A stretch of 64,000 nt of DNA from Halichoerus grypus (Eukaryota > Chordata > Mammalia > Carnivora > Phocidae): contig NC_135718.1 in NCBI RefSeq assembly GCF_964656455.1, positions 20,658,449 to 20,722,448 on the forward strand, in the 5' to 3' direction. The notes under the pieces are model-generated. The model made no database searches, had not been told where the DNA came from, and saw nothing but the letters and a program-made list of their open reading frames with translations. Below, piece by piece: positions 43,640 to 55,627 of the stretch. Each line of letters starts with the position of its first letter. The first letter of the stretch is position 1. Position numbers and translations under genes: made by a program.

Positions 43640-43780
43640 CTAAATGTGCGAAATTCAAAGGTTGCTAAGTTTCTCTGATCTTTATATTTTTAATCCAAAA
43701 ATGAGAATGATAATTCCTGTCTTGCCTACCTCAAAGATCAAAGCAGTTAGTTCACATAAAAACTATAATTTATAAAATAT
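43640..43780 (+). mobile_element. MIR SINE relic, central part
   Basis: GCTAAGTTTCTCTGATCTTT, AAAAATGAGAATGATAATTC and GCCTACCTCAAAGATCAAAG follow MIR in sense orientation. Confidence 0.65.
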
Positions 43781-44194
43781 GATGTATCACACACACATTA
43801 GTTTTGCTACATCAAAAGAGAATCACCTATGGTTGCACATGATGAAGGGATAAATGGATGGCTTAAACACATATTCTAGAAATGAGAAGAAAATATTTGA
43901 GATAGTTTATATACAAACCACTTTCTATTCATTCCTAACTTAACAAATGAATAGGACGTACTATTCAATTAGAGTATATGAATCATATCATATGATGATC
44001 CAAGTCATCAATGAGTAGGCTAACACTAGATATTGTCATATACCATGGATGACAAATTTGTTTGTTGAAAAATTGAGGGTGACTATTTGGAAGATTGGGC
44101 TCCTGATGATTTTGAAGCTTCCTCATTCCCTACCAGGGAAGGGTTTTGTGCTAGATTAGAGTTTATATAAATGGCTACAGCTTTTTGCTCATCT

Positions 44195-44625
44195 TTATTT
44201 TCAGAGTCTAATTCTCCAATCTTTAAACATGGGCTGGCTTTTGACTTGATTTGGCCAATGGAATGTGGTGAAAGCAATTTTGTTCTGAGTTCTGAGCCTA
44301 GACTTCAAGAGGCTTTGTATTATTCTGCCTTTGCTCTAAGAACTTTAACCACTACCATCATTTGAACAAGTCCAGGGTATCCTGGAGAATGAGAGGCCAT
44401 GCAAATACAAAGAACAGTTTTCCAGCTGAGCCATCTTAGTTCAGTTGGCCCTGAGCCGACTCTGGTGCTGACTACAAATGTATGAGCAGACAGGGCCTGG
44501 AGCAGGTGAGCGCAGCTCAGACCAGCAGAACTACCCAGCTCACAACTGTAAAGTAGTAAATGCTTCAAGCCACTGAGTTCCCGGTGTTTTGTTACACAAC
44601 AATATATAACTGTTAAATTAGTGCT
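44195..44625 (+). mobile_element. Ancient interspersed repeat (same family as 35.1 kb)
   Basis: ATGGGCTGGCTTTTGACTTG, ATTTGGCCAATGGAATGTGG, AGCCTAGACTTCAAGAGGCT and GCTTCAAGCCACTGAGTTCC, ending in TTTGTTACACAACAATATAT. It is longer than the 35.1-kb copy and includes the characteristic right end. Confidence 0.65.
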
Positions 44626-45083
44626 GGCTGCTGTAGGTAGAAGATAGTACGGATTTTCCATCACTAACATAGTGACCTTCACTTCTTTGAACACCCCACC
44701 CCCAGTTTACCAAGTTCACAATTATGGTTTCCTAGTGCTGGGATTCAAGGCATTTCTTAGGACAGCTGGGATCCATTATCCCTAGAATTGTAAGGTGGGG
44801 AGGGGTACCAAATGCTCATGCTCAATGCTTTCTGTTAGTACAGTATGTGTCTCTGTTTGTTGAGCCCCACAGTCTGGAATTCTGATAGTCTATCAACTTA
44901 TTAGTGTCCTTTCCTTTATAATGTGCTACTATTAGGAAATCATACATGAAGAGTGTCCATTGGGCCCACATAACTTGTGGACTGACAAATCTATTACAGT
45001 ATCATTGCAAATTCCTCTTACTTCTCTCAGATGTATTTTGAATATTAATCCAAGTGCTCTTTGGAGAAACAGAGAATGATCTT

Positions 45084-45274
45084 TTTTTTTTTTTTTTTTA
45101 AAGATTTTATTTATTTTATTGAGAGAGAGAGAGCACAAGAGGGGGGAAGCGGGAGAGGGAGAAGCAGACTCCCTGCCGAGCAGGGAGCCCGATGCGGGAC
45201 TCGATCCTGGGACTCCAGGATCATGACCTGAGCCGAAGGCAGTTGCCTAACCAACTGAGCCACCCAGGCGCCCA
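45084..45274 (-). mobile_element. SINEC, young, perfect 17-bp TSD
   Basis: A complete minus-strand copy with a long T-run (poly-A tail) and an intact head (GAGCCACCCAGGCGCCC). The TSD AAACAGAGAATGATCTT is perfect over 17 bp (45067-45083 and 45275-45291). The unbroken TSD and tail mark it as one of the youngest insertions in the window and a good presence/absence marker. Confidence 0.98.
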
Positions 45275-45416
45275 AAACAGAGAATGATCTTAATAAATGA
45301 TCACTTAAAAAAACAGGACCATGGGTAGAACTCATTCAGAAAGAGTAGATAAAACTTCCTCTGCAGGTTCTTCATTTATGTTTTCAAACCTGTCTCATTT
45401 GCTTGGCAAATAGCTG

Positions 45417-45707
45417 ATGGTGCCACTAAGAGAAGGAACAAGAGGAAGATGAGCAGCTCGACAGGACCGCATTGAGTGGATGAGAAAATGAACTCTTGGT
45501 GCCCTAGAAGCAGTGTTTCATGTCCTACTGCGATGTGGAATGCTTCTGAGTTCTTTGTACGTGGTTTCTGCCCGTACCAATGGCCTTATTCATGCCAAAG
45601 AAGACATAATGATAATGGCAGCTCTATCTCTAAATCTTGCCTCTATAATTATAATGGCTTATGAAAGTTTTTGCCTCAAGTCTAGATTTGAAGTCCTCAG
45701 AAAATAG
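45417..45707 (+). pseudogene. Coding-like frame, two in-frame stops, membrane-like C-terminus
   Basis: One frame runs from ATG at 45417 to TAG at 45705-45707 (96 codons) and is interrupted by two TGA codons in its first third. The last ~70 codons are open and read FHVLLRCGMLLSSLYVVSAR ... IMIMAALSLNLASIIIMAY, giving two hydrophobic stretches separated by a short polar loop (TNGLIHAKED), then a basic end (FEVLRK). I do not recognise the protein. It could be a decayed retrocopy or exon of a small membrane protein, or a chance frame. There is no splice signal, poly-A tail or TSD to decide between these. Confidence 0.25.
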
Positions 45708-47443
45708 TCCTTTTCCTTCCTAAAACCCACTAAGTGAGTGATTGGAGTAGATAAAAAAAAAATCACTTTCTGCATGATATCTTGTAGATTAATGACTACA
45801 TTGAACCATTCTGATGATAGATAGGGAGATTATTTCCACTGTAACTTAAAGAACTAAAACTGCTGTATTTTAAATTAAAGAGGCCTAAAATTTGTCAAGC
45901 TTATCAAAAGTGCATGAGCAATGAAGAGGTACAAGTTTATAACCCATTATGGAGCACGTTAATTTCTTAACTTGCAAAATTTTTCTGCTTCATTACTGTT
46001 GGAGTGATCCTTGTGGAAAACAGTAATTTTGGGAAAAAAATAAATATAGGACTGAATAATAGCTTTCTAGGGAAATGCTGAGATTTCTTCACTTGATTAG
46101 CATGTTGCAAATTAATTTTATTTCATGGGTATTGCCCCCTCTGTAGCCTGTGTATCCTAAGCTGGAAACATGATCTACTTTGTTTAGTAATTAAATACAG
46201 ATTTGAACTAAATCCAGTGAAAATGTTAGCCAAGGCTGTAAGAATAGTGAACAAATGGTTTAATAAATTTAGAAAAGCAGTGAGGAAAAGGTAATATTAG
46301 CTGAGAAAAAAAAGACAATTCAAATTATGCAAGTTAAAACTATCATCTTTGTCACCTGGAAGATAAATTTACATACTGAATTTGTGAGCCTTGGAAAGAT
46401 GATTTCCATGCAGAATGTTACAAATTTCAGTTGGCTTCATCTTGCTCCCTATGAAAAATTAAGAAAAGAGAGAAATGAACTAAGAAAGGAAACTAGTTTT
46501 CAAGTTTATTTTTTTGTTCAGAGGCTATACAAAGAATAAGGCTTATGTGGTTGGTAAAATGTTTCTTATCTTTAGTCTTTCCAGGAAGTAAAAGATTTTT
46601 TAAGTGAAATGAGACTGGGGGGCAAAGTGCAAATTAAGAGCAAAGCTGTAAGACCCTTTGTTAAATTCTTTGCAAAGCTCAAGATGATCCTCTAGTGGTT
46701 CCTCTCAGACAAAGAGGCTTCTAAATCCCCTATGGGCATTATTCCACAGCAGTCTGGCACAACCAGTTTAGGGAAAGAGTTCTGTCTCCCTATTTCTCAG
46801 CCTTCCCTTAACGCATTTTTTTTTTTTTTTTTGTATATCTAATCCCATCTTGCCCTCTGTTTCCCCCAGAACCTTATTTAACTTAAGCAGAAAGAAATGT
46901 TCTATATCCCAAGTTTCAATTAAAAATCTAGAGTTCTGTTTCAAGGGTTCAGGTTGCTCTGTCTTGAGTCATGTGACTATCCCTAAATCAATCACTGTGT
47001 TCAGGGGTATACGCCATTCTCCTTGGTCATTCCTGAGTGACATGTTAATGCCTGATATTCAGGCAGGATTTACCCCTTCCCACCTCAACAACATGTTAAG
47101 AAAATAGTGGAGAATTAATTCACCTAGGAAAATAAGGGGCTATAACCAGAAAGAAAAATGAATACACTGCAGGCAAAAACATCAACTGTTTACTCCAACC
47201 TCAAATTCCTTTCCAGCCTCTTTTTCAGACTGGCAGCTTGTGAGTTGTAGTCTTCCCCTATCATGCTGTCAGCCCCCAAGTAACACACATAGTCCTGCTT
47301 GGCTTCTCACTTCACTTCCTACTTCCCTTTCTGGGCAAACACACATCTCTTTACAAACACTCCATTAGTTTTGATGTTTGTCTCAGTGCTCTGGTGTGTT
47401 TGAAGGTTTTCTCTAAGGTCTGCTGACATTTCTTGATTGCTTA
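45708..47443. other. No recognisable gene; T-run at 46.8 kb
   Basis: Unassigned AT-rich sequence. A 17-T run lies at 46816-46832. Short plus-strand frames (46327-46539, 46850-47107) show no motif. Confidence 0.45.
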
Positions 47444-48050
47444 CTATGCATGGTTTCTGTTTTCCTCCTGGGCCATCATTCTTAGAAAGGCATCCACTTC
47501 ATCAATATCCTTTAACACTATTTGGATTTGTGGATGTGCATTCAAGCAGGAAGGGAGGCCTACCGAGGTGAGCAGACTCTCACTGATGTGTTTTGTCAAG
47601 TACCAGGAACATTTCATGGTAAACAGAGGAGCAGGCTTAGACAGGCAGGCTGCTCCTTTCATCATGGGGCTAATAGGACAGAACTGGTGGGTCATGGAGG
47701 AAATGCTTGGGTGACAAGGAAGGGACATGTCGCTGAATATGTGTAGGTTAGACTCTTACATTTTATCTCTCTGGCAGAATATCAAGTCTTGAATACTTTT
47801 ATCTGAGGCTGAGAAACAGTCCCACCACTCCAGCTTGGGTGACACAAAACTGTAGCATTCAGTATGTATTCGACAGCTTGCCACCTGCTCATTGAGAATA
47901 CCCTCTGATATCCTTGATTGGTCCAGGCATTTCTAGCCAGGATCATATTATCGGAATGACAAAACTCTGTCTCAAAGATGCCGCTATAGATGCAGTTCTC
48001 CACGGCTGATATACAGTTCTGAGAGTGTAATGGTGAACTTAAATTCCTGG
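47444..48050 (-). other. Two consecutive coding-like minus-strand frames
   Basis: Reading leftwards, a frame open from about 48050 to TGA at 47782 includes NCIYSGIFETEFCHSDNM and AVEYILNATVLCHPSWSGG. About 50 bp further on, a second frame (47728 to TAG at 47444) ends HPQIQIVLKDIDEVDAFLRM MAQEENRNHA. Base composition is more balanced than the surroundings and no repeat family is recognised. This could be exons of an unidentified gene, a gene relic, or chance. Overlapping plus-strand frames exist as well, which weakens the case. Confidence 0.2.
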
Positions 48051-49029
48051 ATAGCTCCAGGCTGCCGCACAGAACCTCGTCACCTCTGTAATGGTTGTCA
48101 TTTGATCACAATGTGGATTGTAGAAGAAAGCTTACATGATGTGCTACAAAAGGATTGACTTTTTTTTTCCCTTTTCAGACTTTCACCAACTTCTACTATC
48201 CTTGGATGATCCTTGCCTAATTATTGATTACATTGTTGTTGACAGAATGTTAATTTCCTAATACTACCGTTCTTTGTGCTCTTAAAAGCTGGTATTCTTT
48301 ACAGCAAGAATTTGACTTGGGAAAGTAAATGTTTTAAATGCAGAGTATGAAATATTTATGTTATCATCGATGTAAGTATCCCATGAAAGACTTGTTGTGT
48401 TTCATAAGTAACCAAGGAAAACCATGTATTCTATATGGCAATATTCTATATTGCCATTCTATGTGGCAAATGTGTGCAGCTGTGCTTCTCATTCTTTGGA
48501 CAGAATAGAGACCCACTAGAATTCTTATTGCCTATTCACTTGGTCATTTTCCACCCTATTTCTACAAGCAGTGATTCCACTTATTGCCTTATAGTGCTGA
48601 CTCTATTAAGTTAATCTCTTAAAGGGTTTGCCACAGTGTTTTGGGAGTATGGTGTGATGTTGCATATTTTTCAGTGTCTTATAGTTCAGAGAGTACAGGG
48701 CTAGGAGTCTGGGGCATAGATGCTGTCGACCAGATTGTGACCTTCAATTTCCATGTCTACTAAATGAAGATGTTTGGCTTTACTTCTTTTTAGTCCTAAC
48801 ATTGGTTGGTCCCAGAATTCTGTGCCTCTACAACTTCTCGTGAATGTTTTTGATGGATTCCAGAGGACTTTTTATAAAGCCTTCACCATTTTAAGATATT
48901 AAAGAACACTTTTAAAAGTTTCCATGCTTCTAAAAAAATTTAAGAGTATAAACGATACTGTAGATATAAAATCTGGTATCATCATTATCACTGTTATTAT
49001 CATCACAGTTATCATAACCATCAACCTCC
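48051..49029. other. No recognisable gene; small hairpin at 48.44 kb
   Basis: Unassigned. Contains the inverted repeat listed at 48435-48457 and TCA-rich sequence from about 48.98 kb leading into the MIR relic. Confidence 0.45.
48435..48457. repeat. Perfect 9-bp inverted repeat
   Basis: ATGGCAATA (48435-48443), loop TTCTA, TATTGCCAT (48449-48457). ATGTGGCAAA follows shortly after. No T-run or other terminator-like context. Confidence 0.9.
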
Positions 49030-49270
49030 ACATCATCACCAATATTTATTCAATGCATTTTATGTTCTAGACCTGATGATAAAGACATTATATGTATTTT
49101 CTCATGTGACCTTGCAATAAAAGCTACTAGCATTATTTAATTTCATAGATGAGAAAAATTAAATTGGAAGAGAGTTTGCCTAAGGATGCACAAGTAGGAA
49201 ATGATGGAACACAGTTCCCAAAGTCAGTTTAGTCTGACTCCAAAGTGTATGTCCTCCATTGCTATTCTGT
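49030..49270 (-). mobile_element. MIR SINE relic
   Basis: TCTCATGTGACCTTGCAATA, TTTCATAGATGAGAAAAATT, GAGAGTTTGCCTAAGGATGC and TAGTCTGACTCCAAAGTGTA follow reverse-complement MIR. Confidence 0.75.
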
Positions 49271-50389
49271 AGTCACTCCTGTTGGACACAATTAATGAGA
49301 TAAATTATTAAATCCTTTACAAGATTCATTATCAAATTAAGCAGTAGAGCAAGAATGTGTTTTTCCATTTTTTATATGGGTGCCCTACACCCATGCATAC
49401 CCACCATATACATCAATGCCCATCCTTAAATTTTACCTCTATCCAATGAAAATGGGCCCCAAATTTGTCCATGATAAGGTTGCCAAAACCAGGGCATCAA
49501 ACTTCAAAATGTTTCCCTTTGGTGCTCTTTTGTTTTAAACCTCCCTTTTGAAGAACTTAGTTGCCCTGTTTCTTCATATCTATGTTAGAATTTTTTCTTT
49601 CAATTATTCCCACGTATTTCTAGGATTGAATATTCCAGTGACTCATTACATTTTAGAAATATTTTCTCACAGTAAAAGGCAAATAAAAGGTCCAAAAAAT
49701 AGAGTCATTTCTGTGCTGATATCCATAGTTAGAAAACAAATGATAGAACAAGGAATATTTGCTAATTTTTTCTCCTACTAAACTTTTGACAATAGAAACA
49801 GTTACTTTTATTTGTTTCATTTCTTTACCAAAGAGTGAGTTTTTCATTACTCAGTGAGAAAGAAGGCAATTCTCATAGAGTTGCCCAGGGAGCTCAGACT
49901 CCTTCCCATTCCAACCTGCCCTTTGGGTGGACTTATATGGATTTTCAGAGGCCAGAAGCAGAGAGAGGACTACTGAGAATTTGCCTATGTTCTGTTACTC
50001 TCATATATTTATTTAACATGCTTCCAAACATTTTCCTGTGACCTTGAGTTGTACATTTAAAAATTAAAACCTTTAATTTTCTACCCAATTTGAGGAAGGA
50101 AATTTTGCAAGTGAATTTTTATGGTGGCAGTCATTTTAACATGTCATCATAAGGAAAATGGCCAAAGAAGTAGAATCTGAATGTAGGATTGATTATTCAT
50201 ATGCCCATATTAAGTACCTGTTGGCTTGTCCTATTCTATGCCTGGTTTTATAAACTCATAGTGGTGAGAACCAAAACAACAACAAAACAGATTTGGGCTC
50301 TGTCTCTATGGGGGGAATGTATGCTTTTATATATATTTCCCATGTATCTGTCTGTCCATCTGTATAGTTCACTTGACTATATTTTCCTC

Positions 50390-50445
50390 ATGCCAGCCCT
50401 ATGAGGTTGGATTAATTATCCCCATATTACAGATGACTATGTAAA
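50390..50445 (-). mobile_element. MIR core fragment
   Basis: GCCAGCCCTATGAGGTTGGA and TTATCCCCATATTACAGATG are the MIR core in reverse complement; nothing else of the element remains. Confidence 0.6.
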
Positions 50446-50849
50446 ACAATATGTACAATGCATACAATACTCATTGGATAGTGAGTGGAGGATGGAGGCA
50501 GTGCATTGGATTAGATATTTTCCTTTCAGGTATTTCCCATCCAGTAGTTGTGAAATCAAGAAGAAACATGTGAAAGGTCAAGAACACATGGTAGCTTATT
50601 ATTATTCATAAGCCTGGATCATTCAGATGAAACATAGAAAAAAAAAGGTTAGTGAAAAGAGGTGTTTATTGTTGGGCAAGGTCAGTATCTGAAGAAAAGA
50701 TAGTAGTTGAGATGAAAGAACAACCCACATTGTGAATTTTCCAATTATACCCATGTATCACATATCGAATTAGGAAGATGGGATTGGAACTAAAGGAGTT
50801 GATCTGGGAAGATATATATTCTTATGCATAACATACTTATTTTATTTAT

Positions 50850-50935
50850 ATTAGAGACTTTATCTTAACTATTTCTCCCATGTGATTTGTATTATTATCC
50901 TGATTTTACAGAGAGCCAGACTACACTATAGAACA
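50850..50935 (-). mobile_element. MIR core fragment
   Basis: TTATCTTAACTATTTCTCCC then GTATTATTATCCTGATTTTA and CAGAGAGCCAG suggest a truncated reverse-complement MIR. Confidence 0.45.
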
Positions 50936-52050
50936 AAGTGTACATAATGCCTAAGTTTCCAATTTCTATGTAGGTATTTCACTGTCCAAGCAGGGAATGC
51001 GGAGGCAAGTGGTGTTACAAAGAAGGAGATACATAATAATTTTGTTAAACATCTAGATGTAGCCTTACCTGACAGCATTTTCCCAGTTCGTTGGTTTGTT
51101 TACTTGTTTTAGCTTAAGGGCCTGAGGACACAGTTTAAATTAGATTTTTGTCACTGTAATCAAGACAGTCCTGATGTTAGTGTGGAAAATGGAAGGGACA
51201 AAGGTAGACTGTGGTACAGCTGAGGGTCCCTCTAGCAGAGGAGCTGGGGAAATTATGCAGGGTGAATTTTGTTTTTCTTTTCATTTGTTACAAAGACTCT
51301 CCTTACCAAATCAAATATCACATCAGTATAACTGAGAAGTTTTCTTTTTTTCTACTTTCACGAAAGGGAACTTGCAAATTTCTGACTAAGCTAAGCAAAA
51401 GATAAAGCAGAAAAAGACCGATATTTATTATGAAACATCTAAAACCAGTGCTGTCTCACTTAGGCTGATTTAGATTTATTCAAGTGTTAGAAGCTGGGAA
51501 GAGATGAGTTCTTCCCTACCCAAACACCATTCATTTTATTTGCACTGGCTGCTTTCCAGAGAGCTGTTGCCCTTTCCCTTTCTCATGTCTTTTTCCTCCC
51601 TTTATCAATTAGTCAATTATTCAGTGTGTCTTTCTGACTCCCTTTTACATCCCTTTCCTGTTATTTTTCATCTCAAGGAGATAAACCTTCAGAGAGAGAA
51701 ACCTCTAACCTTGCAATAACCCCATGATGGATGACTCTGCCAATTATCTTCTTAAAGGAATATAATGCAGGTTTTATGTATCTCCGGAATGCTACATTCT
51801 CAATCCCTTATCCCATACTCAAAGAGAAAGTGGTAGGTTTCCTGACTTCACACCTTAAATAGAGGTTGCCTTTTCTCTTTCCCTGTGGTTTTTGATGACC
51901 ACAACAATAAAGTTGGAGGTAATGGGGCAAAGGGGCAAAGGGAGGTAAATTGGGGGTTTATAATGAGAATGATCCTTTATCATTCCCAACAGATCTCAAG
52001 GTCTCTGTGTAGGCATTAATGAAATAAGGGTTTCAGGACTCATAAACAAT

Positions 52051-52069
52051 ATACACACACACACACACA
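52051..52069. repeat. (AC)n microsatellite
   Basis: Nine AC units. Confidence 0.95.
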
Positions 52070-52814
52070 AATATGCGTTCTAGTATCTGCTTATTATTGC
52101 TAACCTGGGATTGTGCTCAGCGTGACTATATGAGCATTCTAATAAACAACTGTTTGGAATTCACTAAGGGGATTAGATGGAGAGAGGGATTCCTGTTGAC
52201 AGGCAAACATCCCCTCCTCTGTGCTTAAAATTATAAAGTTGGAAGGAGCCGCTACAGCCATTGAAGGGTAGCAGAGTGGATCTGCAGACAGTGGCATTAG
52301 TTAAATCAGTTCATAGTCTGGAGAAGAATACAAATGAGGAAATGACTCAAGCTAAGGGGTTTATGGAGAATAAAATGGTGGGCAGCTGTCCTTAATAATT
52401 TCTGAGGTGGGAGCAAGACTTGCCAAGGAACAATTGTACCTGGAACAAGTTAGATTAAGCAGCAGGGAAAACCTTCTGAGCAGTGAATATGAAGGCTTTA
52501 GACTAGGTGGTAGAAGACAGATATGGAAGCTTCATATCTCAAGGTCTGGAAAAGAGAGATTTATTTTCATGTAGAATGAGAAGTTCTACAGTGTTCTCAC
52601 AAGATTTCTTTTCATCAGACACCAGGATTTGAGGTAAGTGTGTTTGATGAAGGCATGTAGAGAAATAGGTCATTTTCTCCTTCTGCTCTTGACTCTTTTG
52701 CTTAGAAGGAGAGAAGAGGGAGAGGGAAGAGAAATATAAAGAATAAGAATTAATGAACAGGGAGGGCATAAGCAGGACCGTCATGGATGAGAACAAAACT
52801 TTGAGCTATGTCTG

Positions 52815-52960
52815 AAAACATTGCTGTGCACCGTATCATGAGGGGATCTTCTTAAACATCAGATTCTGATTTAGCAGTTTTGATTTGAACCTGTTATTCT
52901 ACAGTTCTACCAAACTTGCAGGTAATGCCAGTGCTCATGGTATGAGGACCATACTTAGGA
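52815..52960. mobile_element. MER5-type hAT-Charlie MITE
   Basis: TCATGAGGGGATCTTCTTAA, AGATTCTGATTTAGCAGTTT, GAACCTGTTATTCTACAGTT and GCAGGTAATGCCAGTGCTCA then GGTATGAGGACCATACTT match MER5A in block order. Clearer than the 40.6-kb candidate. Confidence 0.7.
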
Positions 52961-54189
52961 TAGCAAAAGTAAGACCACAGTTGTGTGTCCCGGTGAAATG
53001 TAGGTTGACGTAAACATCAACAAGTTTGAGGGAGAAAAAGAAAAAATGCTGCAAAGTAGAAACCTCCAACCTGTACAAGAGTGTAGTGAAGCTGAGAGTT
53101 GGTATTTCCTACAAGTTTACCTGTTATACTCCTTGAAGTCGGGTATGGCTGAGAGTGGAAAATTGCATACTGGTTACATGAGTCTCTGCTTTGGCAATGC
53201 TTCACAGCATCACCTTATTCTCCCCCTGTTTTCTCACTTCTTAGCTTTGTTAAATTCATGTGAGGCAAGGTGGCTGTGTTGGGAAGAGTATATTCTACCC
53301 TGAGTAGAGTCAGAGAGAAGGTATAATCCAGGTCTGTTTTCTCCTGCTTTTCAGGATGACAGGTTAATAGAGACCCTTCCAGCACTCATTCCATACTTTC
53401 ATATCACACTTGAAAAGATTCTGTTTTTAATTTGGAGTCATTTGTTTTCTTAGAAGGACATACTGAGAGAATGTTCACTTTTACATACTCTTCAAATAAA
53501 GGATCTGATGCTAAGAACCTACAAAAATTTCTAGTCACCTCAACATAAATTCTACATTGATCTGTTTTTCTTTCTTCCTGTAATTTTTCCACATTTAAGG
53601 TTAATTGACGTTCCCATAAGTGAGAGCAAGGGTGTAGTAATATTGCACCACATGTTAAAAGAAACTGTCAGCTCTTATTATCTGTATTCTTGCCCCCACC
53701 TTGTGGAGGCTAAATGGTGCTGTCATGTTTACAGTAGTACCTGCATGAATCTGGATATTTTATTATTGCAATCTCATATTGGAAAATTTCTGAAATATGT
53801 TAATTTATGTTCTTATAAATCACCATACTGGAGTAATGAAGAACACGTGTTCAGGACAAGAAATGGACTTAGCAGGTGCTAAAAAGAGCATCAGTCATCA
53901 TTGTCCTCTTCACAGCACTATAGCCCCCTCCTACAATTTAACTCCCTCTCAAACTGCAGTTCAGAATGATGTAATTAGGCAATGTTTCCAGGAAAGGAAT
54001 GGCAAATAGGTTACATCTCATGTACTGACTGGGATCATTTATTAAGTGACTGTTCAGAACATGTGTTAAAAAGGACCCTGAGACCTGTATAGACTCAGAA
54101 ACTGCTTGGTTTGGTTAGTACTAACCATCATGGATACAGGAGAGGAAAGTGATAGTATATGAACCATAAAACTTCCCAACTAAATATTT
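52961..54189. other. No recognisable gene or repeat
   Basis: Unassigned; several 60-85-codon frames on both strands with no motif. Confidence 0.45.
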
Positions 54190-54845
54190 TAAACTAGACC
54201 AAGGTTGAAAACTTCTGTCAAGACAAAAACCTGTGCACAGATAATTATAGCAGCTTTATTCATAATGACCAAAACTTGGAAGCAGCTAAGATGTCCTTCA
54301 GTAGTTGAATGGATAAATAAACCATGGTACATTCAGACAATGGACTATTATCCAGTGCTAAAGAGATTTGAGCTATCAAACTATGAAAGACAAGTGAAAG
54401 GAGCCAATTTGAAAAGGCTATATACTGTATGATTCTAACTACGTGACATTCTGGAAAAGGTAAAACTATGGAGAGAGTAAAAAGATAAGTGGTTTCCGGG
54501 GGAGGGGGGGGATAAATAGACAGAACACAAAAAATTTTTAGGTCAGTGAATATACTCTGCATGATATTATAATGATAGATATATGTCATTATACATTTGT
54601 CCAAACACATAGAATGTATAATACCTAGAGTGAACCCTAAGGTGAACTATGGACTTTAGGTGACTAGGATGTGTCAGTGTAGATTTATCCTTGGTAAAAA
54701 CATGTACCATTCTGGTAATGATGCTGATAATTGGGGAGGTTATTCATGTGTGGGGGCAGAGATTATATGGGAAATCCGTAACTCCTTCTCAATTTTGTTA
54801 TAAACCTAGAATTGCTCTAAAAATTAAAGTCATGCAAAAAAGAAA
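54190..54845 (+). mobile_element. Old L1M ORF2 end and 3' UTR
   Basis: CAGATAATTATAGCAGCTTT, AACTTGGAAGCAGCTAAGAT, GTGACATTCTGGAAAAGGTA, TAGAGTGAACCCTAAGGTGA, ACTATGGACTTTAGGTGACT and GTGTGGGGGCAGAGATTATA are consecutive blocks of an L1M 3' end, finishing at AATTGCTCTAAAAATTAAAG. A frame at 54205-54432 still reads MTKTWKQLRCPSVVEWINKP, the ORF2p C-terminus. No TSD. Confidence 0.85.
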
Positions 54846-55004
54846 ATATAGTCCAAAGAACACAAATGATTTTAAAACCTATGATAGAAATCAGGTATCA
54901 TAAAGACATAGGGAAAGTTTCACTGTTACATAATGACATTAAATAAAGAAAACAGTGGGATATATATTTTTGTAGGCCTCTGCAATCTTTGATCATGGAA
55001 ATAA

Positions 55005-55135
55005 CACGCAGTGTTTACTAACCAGTTACTATGTGCCAGGCACTCTTCCTCTCAATCTTCATTGGAGTCATGGATGGGTGCTATACATATCCTGGTTTAT
55101 TATTCTCCCCAACAATCCTGTGGCAGAATTGTGAT
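55005..55135 (-). mobile_element. MIR SINE relic
   Basis: AACCAGTTACTATGTGCCAG, GCACTCTTCCTCTCAATCTT and TATTATTCTCCCCAACAATC follow the 3' end of MIR in reverse complement. Confidence 0.6.
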
Positions 55136-55185
55136 GATTTATGAAAATCAACCCTTAGAACCATTAGTAAATTATCAAAATGATG

Positions 55186-55360
55186 GGGGCACCTGGGGGG
55201 CTCAGTTGCTTAATCATCTGCCTTTAGCTCAGGTCATGCTCTCAGGGTCCTGGGATCCAGCCCTGCACAGGGGAGAGTCTACTTCTCCTTCTCTCTCTGC
55301 CCCTCCCGCCTTCATGCTCTCTTTCTCTCTCTCTCAAATAATTAAATAAAATCTTTTAAA
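55186..55360 (+). mobile_element. SINEC with TSD
   Basis: Plus-strand copy with head GGGCACCTGGGGGGCTCAGT, block GGGTCCTGGGATCCAGCCCT and a CT-rich middle. The TSD is AAATTATCAAAATGATG (55169-55185) against AAATTATCAGAATGATG (55361-55377), 16 of 17. Confidence 0.96.
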
Positions 55361-55539
55361 AAATTATCAGAATGATGAGTATTAGATGCATAAACCAAAT
55401 TACCATGTAGTGCTAAGTATCCATCATTACTAAATTTTGAAATTTAGCTTTTGGAAAACAGAGCAGGAGAAAAAAATAGGTATAGACTTTTTCAGGTTCT
55501 TTTTCATTACCCATAACTGGGACCTTCAAATAAAAATGC

Positions 55540-55570
<31 letters not shown>

Positions 55571-55627
55571 CTATTACAGAAAATCTGTATATAATAGAAT
55601 AATATATAATAATATAATATAATAGAA
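55540..55627. repeat. A-run followed by TATAATA tract
   Basis: A 26-A run (55540-55565), then, after 25 bp, (TATAATA)n-like AT sequence up to 55627. No element precedes the A-run, so it is not obviously a retrotransposon tail. Confidence 0.9.

Larger units (their letters stand above)
49271..52814. other. 3.5 kb without a gene; scattered MIR scraps
   Basis: Apart from the short MIR pieces and CA repeat listed separately, I see only unassigned AT-rich sequence. Frames of 60-85 codons occur on both strands, with no motif. Confidence 0.4.

Noticed and set aside
47806..47855. Alu/7SL-like string (CACTCCAGCTTGGGTGACA)
   Set aside because: The resemblance to the Alu right end covers only about 20 bp. 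Carnivores lack Alu, and the rest of a 7SL-derived element is absent. Most likely coincidence.
48435..48457. Hairpin as a transcription terminator or miRNA precursor
   Set aside because: A 9-bp stem is too short for a pri-miRNA, and no T-run or transcript context supports a terminator.
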